A stretch of DNA of 64,000 nucleotides from Halobacteriales archaeon QS_5_68_33 (GCA_003023785.1 PXRS01000032.1:34275-98274), one strand, 5' to 3'; counted from the stretch's first letter, positions 38,942 to 48,617 are shown. Notes: a model not told the origin generated them from the sequence alone. Translations and numbers: made by a program.

Positions 38942-39598
38942 ATGCGCCGCCGTGCGTTCCTCGCGATCTGCCTGGCCGCCGGGCTCGCGGGCTGTTCCGG
39001 CAATGAGGGGTCCGTCGGGAGCCCCGATGAGGGAGCGACGCCCACCCCGACGGCCGGCGGGACATCGACCGAACGCGCCGGCGGGGCGGCCGACTCGTCC
39101 TCCGGGACGCCGACGGGGAGACCGGCCGCCGGGACGCCCGAAACGGGGCGCATTCCCTCGCGGACGGTCACAGCGACCGGTCCAGCCACCCCGACGCCGA
39201 TCCACCCCGGCTACGAGACCACGGAGGTCCGGGTGACGACGCCCGAGGGGGACCTGCTCGGGTCGGTGACGGCCGCCATCGCCGACACGCCCGACCTGCG
39301 CTACACCGGCCTCAGCGACACCGAATCCCTCCCGAAGGACCGCGGCATGCTGTTCGTTTACGAGACGGTCGACGACCACACCTACGTGATGCGGCGGATG
39401 GATTTCGGGCTGGACATCGTCTACGCCGACGACGAGGGCGTCATCAGTACCATCCACCACGCGCCCGCGCCCGGACCCGACGAGGACGGCGAGGACCAGC
39501 GCTACCCCGGTCGCGGCCAGTACGTCCTGGAGGTCACCTACGAGTGGACGACCGAAAGGGGCGTCGAGACCGGCGACGTCCTCCAGTTCGACCTGTAG
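38942..39598 (+). CDS. DUF192-family lipoprotein
   Basis: RRRAFLAICLAAGLAGC lipobox; TPDLRYTGLSDTESLPKDRGMLFVYETVDDHTYVMRRMDFGLDIVYAD. Confidence 0.88.
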   Translation: MRRRAFLAICLAAGLAGCSGNEGSVGSPDEGATPTPTAGGTSTERAGGAADSSSGTPTGRPAAGTPETGRIPSRTVTATGPATPTPIHPGYETTEVRVTTPEGDLLGSVTAAIADTPDLRYTGLSDTESLPKDRGMLFVYETVDDHTYVMRRMDFGLDIVYADDEGVISTIHHAPAPGPDEDGEDQRYPGRGQYVLEVTYEWTTERGVETGDVLQFDL

Positions 39599-39691
39599 GC
39601 GCGGGCCCGGTAGCGCCCCTCGGCCGGCGGGTCCCTCCGTCGCGTCGCCGTATCCGGACATTGATGATCGTCCGGCCGTAACCCGTGGAGG

Positions 39692-41194
39692 ATGGCAACC
39701 GAGAGTCCCGACGTACCCGACCCGTATCCCGAGTTCCTCGCCCACGTCCGCCGGGTATCGTACCTGAACGACGCCGGGAGCGTGCTGGGCTGGGACCAGC
39801 AGGTGACCATGCCCGAGAGCGGCACGCCCGCCCGCTCGAAGCAGTCGGCCGCGCTCTCGTCGGTTACCCACGACCTGCTGACCGACGAGCGCGTCGGCGA
39901 GTGGCTCGACGACCTCGCCGAGGCCGACCTCGCGGCCGACCGGCGGGCGGTCGTCCGGGAAGTCCGCCGCGAGCACGAGCGCGCCGCGAGCGTCCCCGAG
40001 GAACTGGTCTCCGAGATCTCCGAGACGGCCTCGAACGCCCTCCCCGTCTGGGAACAGGCGAAAGCCGAGGACGACTTCGAGGCGTTCGCGCCCACCTTAG
40101 AGGAGATGGTCGAACTGAAACGCGAGTACGCGGCGGCGATCGACCCGGACCGCGACCCCTACGCGGTGCTGTTCGAGGAGTACGAACCCTACCTCGGGCT
40201 GGACACCGCCGAGCGGGTCCTCGAACGCTTGCGCGACGAACTCGTCCCGCTGATCGAGGAGGTCGAGGCGAGCGACGTCGACCTCGCGGACCCGTTCCCT
40301 GGCGAGTACGACCCCGACACCCAGGAGAAACTCGTCCGGACGGCGCTGGACGAACTGGGTTACAACTGGGAGCGCGGCCGCCTGGACACGGCGCCCCACC
40401 CCTTCTCGACGGGAACCCAGTTCGACGCCCGCGTAACGACGCGGTTCGACCCCGCGGACCCCCTCGGCGCGCTCGGGTCGACGATCCACGAGTTCGGCCA
40501 CGCCACCTACACGCTGGGGCTGCCCGACGACCAGTACGGAACGCCGCTGGGCGAGTCCCGCGACCTCTCGGTCCACGAGTCACAGTCGCGGCTCTGGGAG
40601 AACCACGTCGGCCGCTCGCGGGCCTTCGCCGAGTACTTCACCCCGCGGGTGAACGACCACCTCGCGACCGACGTCTCCCCCCGCGAGTTCTACGAGGCGG
40701 CAAACCGGATCTACCCGGACAACCCGATCCGCGTCGAGGCCGACGAACTCACCTACCACATGCACATCATCCTCCGGTTCGAGATCGAGCGTGACCTGAT
40801 CTCGGGCGACCTCGACGTCTCGGAGGTGCCGGCGGTCTGGAACGACAGGATGGCGGAGTACCTCGGGGTCCGCCCGGAGGGCGCGGGCGAGGGCTGTCTC
40901 CAGGACATCCACTGGACCCACGGCAACTTCGGCTACTTCCCCACCTACTCGCTGGGCAGCGTCCTCGCGGCGCAACTGTACGCCAGCGCCGCGGAGGAGG
41001 TCGGCGGGCTCGAGGAGGGGATCCGCGAGGGCGAGTTCGACGCGCTCCACGAGTGGCTCACCGAGAACGTCCACCGCCACGGCTGTCGCTACGAGACCGA
41101 CGACCTCGTCCGGGAGGCCACCGGCGAGGCCTTCACCGCGGACCACTTCCTGGAGTACGCTCGCCGGAAGTTCGGCGACCTCTACGAACTCTGA
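39692..41194 (+). CDS. M32 carboxypeptidase
   Basis: TIHEFGHATYTLGL (HExxH-type site as HEFGH); ESQSRLWENHVGRS; HIILRFEIERDLISGDL. Confidence 0.95.
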   Translation: MATESPDVPDPYPEFLAHVRRVSYLNDAGSVLGWDQQVTMPESGTPARSKQSAALSSVTHDLLTDERVGEWLDDLAEADLAADRRAVVREVRREHERAASVPEELVSEISETASNALPVWEQAKAEDDFEAFAPTLEEMVELKREYAAAIDPDRDPYAVLFEEYEPYLGLDTAERVLERLRDELVPLIEEVEASDVDLADPFPGEYDPDTQEKLVRTALDELGYNWERGRLDTAPHPFSTGTQFDARVTTRFDPADPLGALGSTIHEFGHATYTLGLPDDQYGTPLGESRDLSVHESQSRLWENHVGRSRAFAEYFTPRVNDHLATDVSPREFYEAANRIYPDNPIRVEADELTYHMHIILRFEIERDLISGDLDVSEVPAVWNDRMAEYLGVRPEGAGEGCLQDIHWTHGNFGYFPTYSLGSVLAAQLYASAAEEVGGLEEGIREGEFDALHEWLTENVHRHGCRYETDDLVREATGEAFTADHFLEYARRKFGDLYEL

Positions 41195-41275
41195 TACGGC
41201 CGGTTGTAAACCATCTCCGGATTTCGTCGAATCGGTCGGCGAAATACCGGTACATCGTCACGACCGACCGTACGA
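41192..41275 (+). repeat. Family 1 element, copy e
   Basis: TGATACGGCCGGTTGTAAACCATCTCCGGATTTCGTCGAATCGG...CGACCGACCGTACGA; left TGA is M32 peptidase stop. Confidence 0.9.
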
Positions 41276-41293
41276 CGCTCTCGTCTCCGCGTC

Positions 41294-41914
41294 CTATCCT
41301 GCGAGGTTCAACAGGAACCCCACCAGACCGACGACGACCGTGAGCGCGAACGCCTTGCCGGTGTCCATCCCCTGGCTCTCGGCGAGGCCCACCGCCTGGA
41401 CGACCGCCTTCCAGCAGGTGCCGACGAAACTCACCAGCAGGAGCAGCGGCGTGTCGGACGAGGCCGCCTGCTGGAAGAACTCCGCCGCTGCCTGCGGGTC
41501 CGACGGCGTCCCCCCGGCCAGGTTCAACAGCGCGAGGCCGGTCACCGGCAGGAGGACGACGCCGACGAGTTCCGCCTCGCCGACGATGGCCAGCGTCGTC
41601 CCGAACCCCCGGTCGCCGTCGGCGAACCACACGAAGACGTGCAGGATGGCGGCGAGCAGGAACCAGCCCACGAACAGCAACACGACGACGCCGACCACCG
41701 CGCCGATGACCGCCGACTGGACCTCGGCCCGTTCCGCCGGCGGGACGTCGACCTGCGCGATGACGCGCTGCACGAACAGCCAGAGGACGAGGGCGGTCGC
41801 GATACCTTCGACGAAGACGACCCCTGCTGCCCGCGCCAGCGACGGGTGGTCGTACTGACGGAAGTACTCGGAGGGGGCCACGAGCGGGGTCCTGGGCACG
41901 TCGGAGGCCCGCAC
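41294..41914 (-). CDS. Yip1-domain-like membrane protein
   Basis: VAPSEYFRQYDHPSLARAAGVVFVEG; multiple TM segments. Confidence 0.75.
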   Translation of the reverse strand: MRASDVPRTPLVAPSEYFRQYDHPSLARAAGVVFVEGIATALVLWLFVQRVIAQVDVPPAERAEVQSAVIGAVVGVVVLLFVGWFLLAAILHVFVWFADGDRGFGTTLAIVGEAELVGVVLLPVTGLALLNLAGGTPSDPQAAAEFFQQAASSDTPLLLLVSFVGTCWKAVVQAVGLAESQGMDTGKAFALTVVVGLVGFLLNLAG

Positions 41915-42015
41915 GCCCGGCGAAATAAGTCTTTTCGGACGACGCGTCGGTAGCGTTCAAATAAGCCGCCAGAATGAGAGCGATATTTCGAGACAGCGTG
42001 AAAGCCCCCGCTGTT

Positions 42016-42059
42016 CGCGGCGGCGTTGCGCCGCGAGCCCGAGAGAGCTTCGCTCTCTC
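42016..42059. promoter_or_regulatory. Two adjacent hairpins directly upstream of ubaA
   Basis: CGCGGCG...CGCCGCG then GAGAGAGC-TTC-GCTCTCTC ending 6 nt before the ATG. Confidence 0.5.
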
Positions 42060-42065
42060 ATCATC

Positions 42066-42824
42066 ATGGACGAGATCGGGCCCGAGGGCCAGGCCGCGTT
42101 GCTCGACGCCGCAGTGCTGGTCGTCGGCGCGGGCGGACTGGGCTCGCCGGTCCTGCAGTACCTCGCCGCGGCCGGCGTCGGCCACCTCGGGATCGCCGAC
42201 GACGACGTCGTCGAGCGCTCGAACCTCCAGCGCCAGGTCGTCCACGCCGACGCCGATGTCGGCCGCCCGAAGGTCGAGAGCGCCCGCGAGTTCGTCGCCG
42301 ACCGCAACCCCGACATCGACGTGACCACCCACGAACGCCGGGTCGAGGCCGACACCGTCACCGACCTCGTCGCCGACTACGACCTCGTCGTCGACGCTTC
42401 GGACAACTTCCCGACGCGGTACCTCCTCAACGACGCCTGCGTGCTCGCGGGCATCCCGGTTTCCCACGGCGCCATCTACCGCTTCGAGGGCCAGGTCAGC
42501 ACGTTCGCCGGCGGCGAACCGTGCTACCGGTGTCTGTTCCCCGAGGCGCCGCCCGACGGCACCGTCCCCGACTGCGCGACGACGGGCATCCTCGGGGTCC
42601 TCCCCGGCACCGTCGGGACCATCCAGGCCACCGAGACGGTCAAACTCCTCACCGGCTTCGGGGAGACGCTGGCGGGTCGCCTCGTGGCCTACGACGCCGC
42701 CGACCTCACCTTCGAGGAGGTGTCGGTCCGCCCGAACCCCGTCTGCCCCGTCTGTGGCGAGGACCCCAGCGTCACGTCGGTCCGGGACGTCGAGTACGGC
42801 GGCCGCTGTGCCGTCGGCGACTGA
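42066..42824 (+). CDS. ubaA: E1-like ThiF/MoeB/HesA protein (UbaA-like SAMP activator)
   Basis: VLVVGAGGLGSPVLQYLAAAGVGHLGIADDDVVERSNLQRQVVH; DASDNFPTRYLLND; CxxC zinc sites. Confidence 0.9.
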   Translation: MDEIGPEGQAALLDAAVLVVGAGGLGSPVLQYLAAAGVGHLGIADDDVVERSNLQRQVVHADADVGRPKVESAREFVADRNPDIDVTTHERRVEADTVTDLVADYDLVVDASDNFPTRYLLNDACVLAGIPVSHGAIYRFEGQVSTFAGGEPCYRCLFPEAPPDGTVPDCATTGILGVLPGTVGTIQATETVKLLTGFGETLAGRLVAYDAADLTFEEVSVRPNPVCPVCGEDPSVTSVRDVEYGGRCAVGD

Positions 42825-42996
42825 CGGCACAGTCGCCCGTATCGGTCCCGTCGCACACGATTCTCAGGCCTGATACCCGGTCGCGCAGGTTGACGTTCCG
42901 ACCGCCGACAGGTGCGAGTACCGTGGATTCGACGTCGTCCGACGGGAGCTTCGCCGACGAACTCGACCCGCGCACGGTTCGACTGGAAAAGCCCGG

Positions 42997-43989
42997 CTAC
43001 GTCGGCCTCGCCTCGCTGTCCGTGGTCTGATCCCCCTCGGACTCGTCGCGCCCGTCGCTCTCCTCCTGTTCGACCCCCAGCGGTCGGACCGCTTCCTCGG
43101 GCGGGTCGCCGAACACGTCGGGATGAAGGACGCTCGCGAGGTGTTCGAGCGTGTCGACCAGCCGCGGACCCGGGCGGTTGACGTAGTGGTGGCCGTCCAT
43201 CGCCACCGCGCGCCCGTCGGCGACCGCCGCGACGTCGGCCCAGCCCGGCCGGTCGGTGAGTTCCGCGCGGTTCGCGAGGGTCTGGCCGAGTCCAAACCCG
43301 CAGGGCGCGGCGACGAGCACCTCGGGGTCGTACTCGCGGACCTCTGCCCACTCGCGGGGACGGGAGCGCTCGCCGGTCGCGGCCATGCCGTAGCGCCCGC
43401 CGGCCAGGTCGACCAGTTCGGGCACCCAGTGGCCGGCGACCATCACGGGGTCGAGCCAGTCCAGCACCGCCACGCGGGGCCGCTCTCTATCCTCGTCCGC
43501 CTGCAAGGCCTCGTCCACCCGCCGTTCGACGGCCGCCACCCGCTCTTTCAGGTCCGCGACCACCTCGGCGGCCTCCGCCTCGCGGCCGGTGGCCGCGCCG
43601 ATGGTCTCGATGTCGGCATAGAGGTCCCCGAGCGTGTGGGTGTCGAGGGTGAGCACCTCGCAGTCCAGGCCGAGGTCCGCGACGGCGTCCCGGACGAGCA
43701 CGGAGTCGACCGCACAGACGTCACAGACGCCCTGGCTGACGACCAGATCCGGGTCGGCCGCGGCGAGGGCCTCGCGGTCGACCGCGTAGACGCCGCCCTC
43801 GTCTTCGGCGGCGGCGACCTGTTCGTCGATCTCGGCGCTCGACGCGTCGGGGTCGACCCGCGAGCGGTTCATCGCCGGCAACTCCCGGGCGGCCGGCGGG
43901 TAGTCACACTCGTGGGAGACGCCGACGGGTTCGACCCCCAGCGCGTAGCAGATTTCGGTGGCCGACGGCAGCAGCGAGACGACGCGCAT
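42997..43989 (-). CDS. Cobalamin/iron ABC transporter substrate-binding protein (BtuF-like)
   Basis: MRVVSLLPSATEICYALGVEPVGVSHECDYP...VVSQGVCDVCAV; no obvious signal peptide. Confidence 0.85.
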   Translation of the reverse strand: MRVVSLLPSATEICYALGVEPVGVSHECDYPPAARELPAMNRSRVDPDASSAEIDEQVAAAEDEGGVYAVDREALAAADPDLVVSQGVCDVCAVDSVLVRDAVADLGLDCEVLTLDTHTLGDLYADIETIGAATGREAEAAEVVADLKERVAAVERRVDEALQADEDRERPRVAVLDWLDPVMVAGHWVPELVDLAGGRYGMAATGERSRPREWAEVREYDPEVLVAAPCGFGLGQTLANRAELTDRPGWADVAAVADGRAVAMDGHHYVNRPGPRLVDTLEHLASVLHPDVFGDPPEEAVRPLGVEQEESDGRDESEGDQTTDSEARPT

Positions 43990-44123
43990 ACCGGCGTTCG
44001 GGACGCCAGCGACGTAAAACCCGTCTTCGAGCACCGGACGGCGGTGACGTGCTCGTCGACGTTCGGGGACGTGCGTCTCGAACACCCCGAGACAGTCACC
44101 GAAGCGGTCGCATCGCTCGTGTC

Positions 44124-44134
44124 CGACCGTATCA
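44124..44134 (+). repeat. Family 1 half-site (single terminal repeat)
   Basis: CCGACCGTATCA-like end whose TCA is the rps27ae stop; no partner TIR seen. Confidence 0.5.
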
Positions 44135-44266
44135 GTCCCACTCGGCGTAGCCGCACTTCCCACAGTGTTTCCGGTCGCCGTGGTCGGCGAGGAAGGTGTC
44201 GCCACAGCGGGGGCACTGTTCGCGTTCGGTGGTGCCGTCGTCGTCGTAAAACTCGTGGCGGGGCAT
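44132..44266 (-). CDS. rps27ae: 30S ribosomal protein S27ae
   Basis: [44 protein letters not shown]. Confidence 0.95.
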   Translation of the reverse strand: MPRHEFYDDDGTTEREQCPRCGDTFLADHGDRKHCGKCGYAEWD

Positions 44267-44581
44267 CTACGCCTCCTCGGCTTCCTCGCCGGCGACGATC
44301 TTGTTGCGCTCGAGCATGTGGTCCTGCTCGACGTCCTGGGCGTACTCGGGGCTGTCGTAGACCTTCGCGTAGCCGACGGTTTTGCGCATGCCGAACTTCG
44401 TGTCGAGTTCGTGGACGACCACTTCCGAGGCGTCCTTGTTGAGCATCGCCGCGAGCGAGTCACGCACCGACAGCCGGGAGGGCGTCGCCTCCTCGTGGGT
44501 CACCTCGAACCGGACGTCCGTCCGGTGGAGCATGGGGTTGTCGTCTTCCTCGATGATGTCGACGTCCATTGTTACTTTCAT
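44267..44581 (-). CDS. rps24e: 30S ribosomal protein S24e
   Basis: MKVTMDVDIIEEDDNPMLHRTDVRFEVTHEEATPSRLSVRDSLAAMLNKDASEVVVHELDTKFGMRKTVGYAKVY. Confidence 0.95.
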   Translation of the reverse strand: MKVTMDVDIIEEDDNPMLHRTDVRFEVTHEEATPSRLSVRDSLAAMLNKDASEVVVHELDTKFGMRKTVGYAKVYDSPEYAQDVEQDHMLERNKIVAGEEAEEA

Positions 44582-44643
44582 TCCCTGCGAAACGCCTAAA
44601 AGGATTTCGAACGGGGCGCAGTGCCGGGATGCGAGTCAGCGCG

Positions 44644-44718
44644 GCGGTGTAAATCAGTTCCGGATTTCGTCGAATCGGTCGGCAAAATACCGGTACATCG
44701 GTACAACCGACCGTATCA
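44644..44718 (+). repeat. Family 1 element, copy f (left TIR lost)
   Basis: GCGGTGTAAATCAGTTCCGGATTTCGTCGAATCGGTCGGCAAAATACCGGTACATCGGTACAACCGACCGTATCA. Confidence 0.85.
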
Positions 44719-44763
44719 TAGTGATCGTTGTAAGCCATTGCGGGATCGACCGCATCACTATCA
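44719..44763 (+). repeat. Family 1 internal-deletion derivative
   Basis: TAGTGATCGTTGTAAGCCATTGCGGGATCGACCGCATCACTATCA; last TCA is cofG stop. Confidence 0.6.
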
Positions 44764-45936
44764 GTCGGCGGCGCCGCCCGCGAGGACAGTCCGGTAGCGC
44801 TCGCCGGCCTCGTTGCCGGCGTCGATGGCCGCCGCGATGCGGTCCGGGACCCAGCGGTCGGCCTCCGCGGGCGGCGGTGCCGGTTCGACGTCCGTCCGGC
44901 GGAGGTCGGGCGGGAGGTACCGCTCGTAGACCGGGAGACGCTCGCGCAGGGGGACGCCCGCGTAGTCGGCGACGTCTTCGAGTTCCTGCATGGCCGGCCA
45001 GGCGTAGTCGGGGTTGATGTGGTCGTCCGTCACGGGCGAGACGCCGCCCAGGTCGTCGACGCCGCAGTCGACCACCTCGCGGGCGTCGGTGAGGTTGGGA
45101 GGGACCTGCACCGACACCTCCTCGGGGAGCGCGGCGCGGGCCATCGCGACCGCCCGCCGGAGCGTCGCGACGTCGGGCGTCCCCGACTGCCAGCGCTCGT
45201 TCTCCCGCACTGGCTGGACGATGACCTCCTGGACGTGCCCGTGGCGCTCGTGTAACTCGCGGACCGCCAGCAGGCTCTCGGCGCGGTCGCGCCAGCCCTC
45301 GCCGATGCCGACGAGGATCCCCGTGGTGAAGGGGACGCCGAGTTCGCCCGCCGTCTCGATCGTATGCAGGCGCTGGCCCGGCGACTTGGCGCGGGGGCCG
45401 CCGTGGGCCTGCACGTCGGCGGTGGTTTCGAGCATCACGCCCATGCTCGCGTTGACGTCGGCGACGGTCGCCATCTGCTCGCGGGTCTGGTCGCCGGGGT
45501 TGGCATGGGGGAGGAGCCCCTCCTCCAGGGCGATCTCGCAGGCCTCGCGGAGGTACTCGTGGATGGAGTCGTGGCCCCACTCGTCGAGTTGCTCGTGGAT
45601 GCGGGTGTAGCGGTCGTCGGGGTCGTCGCCGAATGTGAACAGGGCCTCCGTACAGCCGGCGTCGGCGCCCATGGCGACGAGTTCCCTGACCGCCTCGGGC
45701 GACATGAGCGACGCCTGGCCCGGCGGGTCGTAGTAGGTGCAGTAGGTGCAGGTGTACCGGCAGGCCGTGGTGAGCGGGACGAAAACGTTGCGCGCGAAGG
45801 TCAACTCCCCGGTGGGGTCGACGTCGGCGGGGTCGACCTCGAGCAGTCGGTCGATGGCCGCGTCGCTGACCGTCACCTCGACGTCGTAGTCCGCGGCGCC
45901 GGGTATCACGGTCGAGGGTCGTCGTTCGACCGGCAA
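44761..45936 (-). CDS. cofG: FO synthase subunit CofG, radical SAM
   Basis: FVPLTTACRYTCTYCTYYDPPG radical SAM CxxxCxxC; LPHANPGDQT; GGVSPVTDDHINPDYAWP. Confidence 0.94.
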   Translation of the reverse strand: MPVERRPSTVIPGAADYDVEVTVSDAAIDRLLEVDPADVDPTGELTFARNVFVPLTTACRYTCTYCTYYDPPGQASLMSPEAVRELVAMGADAGCTEALFTFGDDPDDRYTRIHEQLDEWGHDSIHEYLREACEIALEEGLLPHANPGDQTREQMATVADVNASMGVMLETTADVQAHGGPRAKSPGQRLHTIETAGELGVPFTTGILVGIGEGWRDRAESLLAVRELHERHGHVQEVIVQPVRENERWQSGTPDVATLRRAVAMARAALPEEVSVQVPPNLTDAREVVDCGVDDLGGVSPVTDDHINPDYAWPAMQELEDVADYAGVPLRERLPVYERYLPPDLRRTDVEPAPPPAEADRWVPDRIAAAIDAGNEAGERYRTVLAGGAAD

Positions 45937-46021
45937 AGGCGTGACGTTCCCGGCCAGTCCCGGGGGAAGTCGATGACACCGAAAAAACGGGACGGCGACA
46001 CCGCCACGAACCCCGGTCCGG

Positions 46022-46681
46022 TCAGCGAGTCGCTTCCACGCGGCCGTCGGTCGCCGTCACCGCGAAGCCGGCCTCGCGAAGCCACGCGGCCGCCCGGCCG
46101 TCGGCGTGCAGGAGGACCTCGACCAGGTCGCCGGGTTCGTCGACGTCGGTCGCCAGCCTGAACGAGTCGACCGTCGCCGTCGACGCGCCGACGTCGCGGG
46201 CGATGGCCCGGTGGTCGCGGATCGAGGCCCCGTGGTAGTCCACGCGAAAGCCCGGGTGCCGGACGACGAGCGCGTTGGTGCCCCCGCCCCGCCCCGGCGC
46301 GAGGACCACGTCGGCGTCGGGCGCGAACAGCCGTTCGAGCGCCGCCGGGGTGGCCAGCGCCAGGTCGGCCATGACGACCGCGACCGGGTCGGGACGGTCG
46401 TCTTCGGCCGCTGCGCCGGCGTCGGCCGCCGCGTCGTCGCCCGCACCACCGGGGAGGCGGTCGTTGACGGCCTCGGTCAGCGGGCGTTCGTCGACCTCGA
46501 CGGGGGCGTCACAGTCGACGGGCGCAGTAGCGACGACGGTCGGGTCGTGGCCGGTGCTCGCGAGCGCGTCGAGCACGTCACGCACCATTGCGCGGGCGAA
46601 CGCCCGGCGTTCGTCGGCGTCGAGAACGGGTGAGAGGCGCGTTTTCGGCCGCTCGGCGCCGAACGGCACGACGACGCGCAT
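46022..46681 (-). CDS. cofC: 2-phospho-L-lactate guanylyltransferase CofC
   Basis: [71 protein letters not shown]. Confidence 0.92.
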   Translation of the reverse strand: MRVVVPFGAERPKTRLSPVLDADERRAFARAMVRDVLDALASTGHDPTVVATAPVDCDAPVEVDERPLTEAVNDRLPGGAGDDAAADAGAAAEDDRPDPVAVVMADLALATPAALERLFAPDADVVLAPGRGGGTNALVVRHPGFRVDYHGASIRDHRAIARDVGASTATVDSFRLATDVDEPGDLVEVLLHADGRAAAWLREAGFAVTATDGRVEATR

Positions 46682-47461
46682 CTACTGGAGCTTGGTGGGT
46701 TCGTCCTGGTTGGCCCGCCAGTAGTAGACCCCGCCGCCGAGCATCGCCAGCACGACGAGCGCGATGGCGGCGTAGATCAGCGTCCGGGTCTGTTGCTGGG
46801 ACTGCTCGGCCTGTTCGGCCGTGTCCCGGGCGTCCTGGGCCGTGTCGATGGCGAGGTCGAACTGCCCGCCGTTGTACGCCTCGACCGACCGGTTGAGCTG
46901 GTCCTGGGCGTCCTGATTGCCGGAGCCGCTGACCGCCATCGTGGCGTTGTCGATGGCGTTGCGCGCCTCGCGGCTGTCGTTGGTGTAGTGGTGGACCGTC
47001 GAGGTGTTCAGCGTCGACTCGCTGCTGCCCGTGACCGAGACCAGGTCCCAGAGCACGTAGGTCTCGGGCGGTTCGTAGGTGTGGTTCTCGACCGCGGGCG
47101 TGTCGCCCACGAGGTCGATCCGGACCTCGTCGCCGCCGTTCTCGAGGCTGAGAGTCTGTTCGAACGTCCGGTCGCCGTAGACGGTCTCGTTGACCTGATT
47201 GCCCTGCTGGAGGACGGTCACGGTCCAGCTGACGTTCTCCAGTTCGGTCGAGCCCCTGAGCGTCCACTCGTCGGGCTGGTCGGTAAACGGGTCCTCGATG
47301 ACCACGGTCGTCGAGACCGTTTCCCCGACCCGCGAGTCCTCGAAGTCCGTCCGGTCGGTGATCGTCAGCGCTCCGGCCGGCCCGGCCGCGGCGAGCAGGA
47401 GGGCGAACAGTGCCACCAGCGTCGCGCTCTTAGAAGAGCGGATCCAGCTCATCCTGATCAT
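46682..47461 (-). CDS. Secreted, C-terminally membrane-anchored hypothetical protein
   Basis: Signal peptide SATLVALFALLLAAAGPAGA; C-terminal TM LIYAAIALVVLAMLGGGVYYW. Confidence 0.8.
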   Translation of the reverse strand: MIRMSWIRSSKSATLVALFALLLAAAGPAGALTITDRTDFEDSRVGETVSTTVVIEDPFTDQPDEWTLRGSTELENVSWTVTVLQQGNQVNETVYGDRTFEQTLSLENGGDEVRIDLVGDTPAVENHTYEPPETYVLWDLVSVTGSSESTLNTSTVHHYTNDSREARNAIDNATMAVSGSGNQDAQDQLNRSVEAYNGGQFDLAIDTAQDARDTAEQAEQSQQQTRTLIYAAIALVVLAMLGGGVYYWRANQDEPTKLQ

Positions 47462-48617
47462 CTTCGACCAACTCCTCTAATTGCGCTTCGCTTTGCTGGC
47501 GGATGTCGTCGATGTTGTCCTGTGCCTCGATAGCGACCTGCTGGAGCTCCTTGATCCGCGGGACGTTGTGGACGCCCGACAGCAGGATGGAGGCGGCGAC
47601 GTTGTTCTCGCTGACGGGGTAGTCACCGCCGCGGACCTCCATCGACCCGGTCTGCTCCTCGAGCCACTTGCGCCCCCGCTCGATGCCCTTCCGGTTCAAG
47701 TGCTCGGGCGGGCCGCTCATCACGAGCAGCGCCCGCTCGGCGCCGTCTATCTCGCAGGGCAGGGTCAGCCGTCCCAGCGCCGCTTTCCGGACGAGCGAGG
47801 TGATCCGGTTGGTGGTGTTAGCGGCGTCCATGCCGCTGTCGTCGAGTCCCCCGTCGTCGCCGCCGGTGAATCGGGAGAGCAACCCGCTGTCGTTTGTCGG
47901 TTCGACGCCCTCGGCGGCGTACCCGATCGTCGAGACGCCCCCGCCCGCGAGCGTGTTGATGATCTCCGAGGAGTCCACCACGCTTTCGGCGACCGCATCC
48001 CCGGCACCGACCTCGCCGGCGCCGAAGAGCACGCCGAACCGCCGGACGATCTCGTCGTTGATCTCGTCGTAACCGCCCTCCATCGACTCGCCGGACTTGC
48101 GCCAGGCGTCGTTGTCGAACACCAGCAGGTTGTCGACCTCGCGGACGAACGTCTGGAACGACCGCGCGGCGTTCAGCGTGTAGATGCCGCCCTCGTCGCC
48201 GCCGGGGAGGACGCCCAGTCCGTACACCGGTTCGGTGTAGATCCGCTTGAGGTGCTTCGCGAGGACCGGCGACCCGCCCGAACCGGTGCCGCCGCCGAGA
48301 CCCGCGATGATGAGGAACGCGTCGATCTCGTGGACCGGGATGTTGTCGATCGCGCCCTGGACCTCGTCGATATCCTCCTCGGCGATCTCCGCGCCGAGTT
48401 CGTTGTCCGCGCCCACGCCGTGGCCCTTCACCCGAGCCTGGCCGATGAGCACGCGATGCTTCTTGGGTATTCGTTCTAACCCGAGCAGGTCGGCTTTCGC
48501 CGTGTTGACCGCGACTGCGGAGCGGACGATCCCGCTCCCCGTCGCCTCGTCGTATTCGAGGAATTTGTCGACGATCTTCCCGCCGGCCTGCCCGAAGCCG
48601 ATCATCGCCAGTTTCAT
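47430..48617 (-). CDS. cetZ: CetZ/tubulin-FtsZ superfamily GTPase
   Basis: MKLAMIGFGQAGGKIVDKFLEYD; IIAGLGGGTGSGGSPVLAKHLKR; VYGLGVLPGGDEGGIYTLNAARS. Confidence 0.95.
   Translation of the reverse strand: MKLAMIGFGQAGGKIVDKFLEYDEATGSGIVRSAVAVNTAKADLLGLERIPKKHRVLIGQARVKGHGVGADNELGAEIAEEDIDEVQGAIDNIPVHEIDAFLIIAGLGGGTGSGGSPVLAKHLKRIYTEPVYGLGVLPGGDEGGIYTLNAARSFQTFVREVDNLLVFDNDAWRKSGESMEGGYDEINDEIVRRFGVLFGAGEVGAGDAVAESVVDSSEIINTLAGGGVSTIGYAAEGVEPTNDSGLLSRFTGGDDGGLDDSGMDAANTTNRITSLVRKAALGRLTLPCEIDGAERALLVMSGPPEHLNRKGIERGRKWLEEQTGSMEVRGGDYPVSENNVAASILLSGVHNVPRIKELQQVAIEAQDNIDDIRQQSEAQLEELVEDDQDELDPLF

Noticed and set aside
44654-45979. 441-aa minus ORF overlapping cofG
   Set aside because: Alternative frame of cofG; Arg/Pro/Gly-rich shadow.
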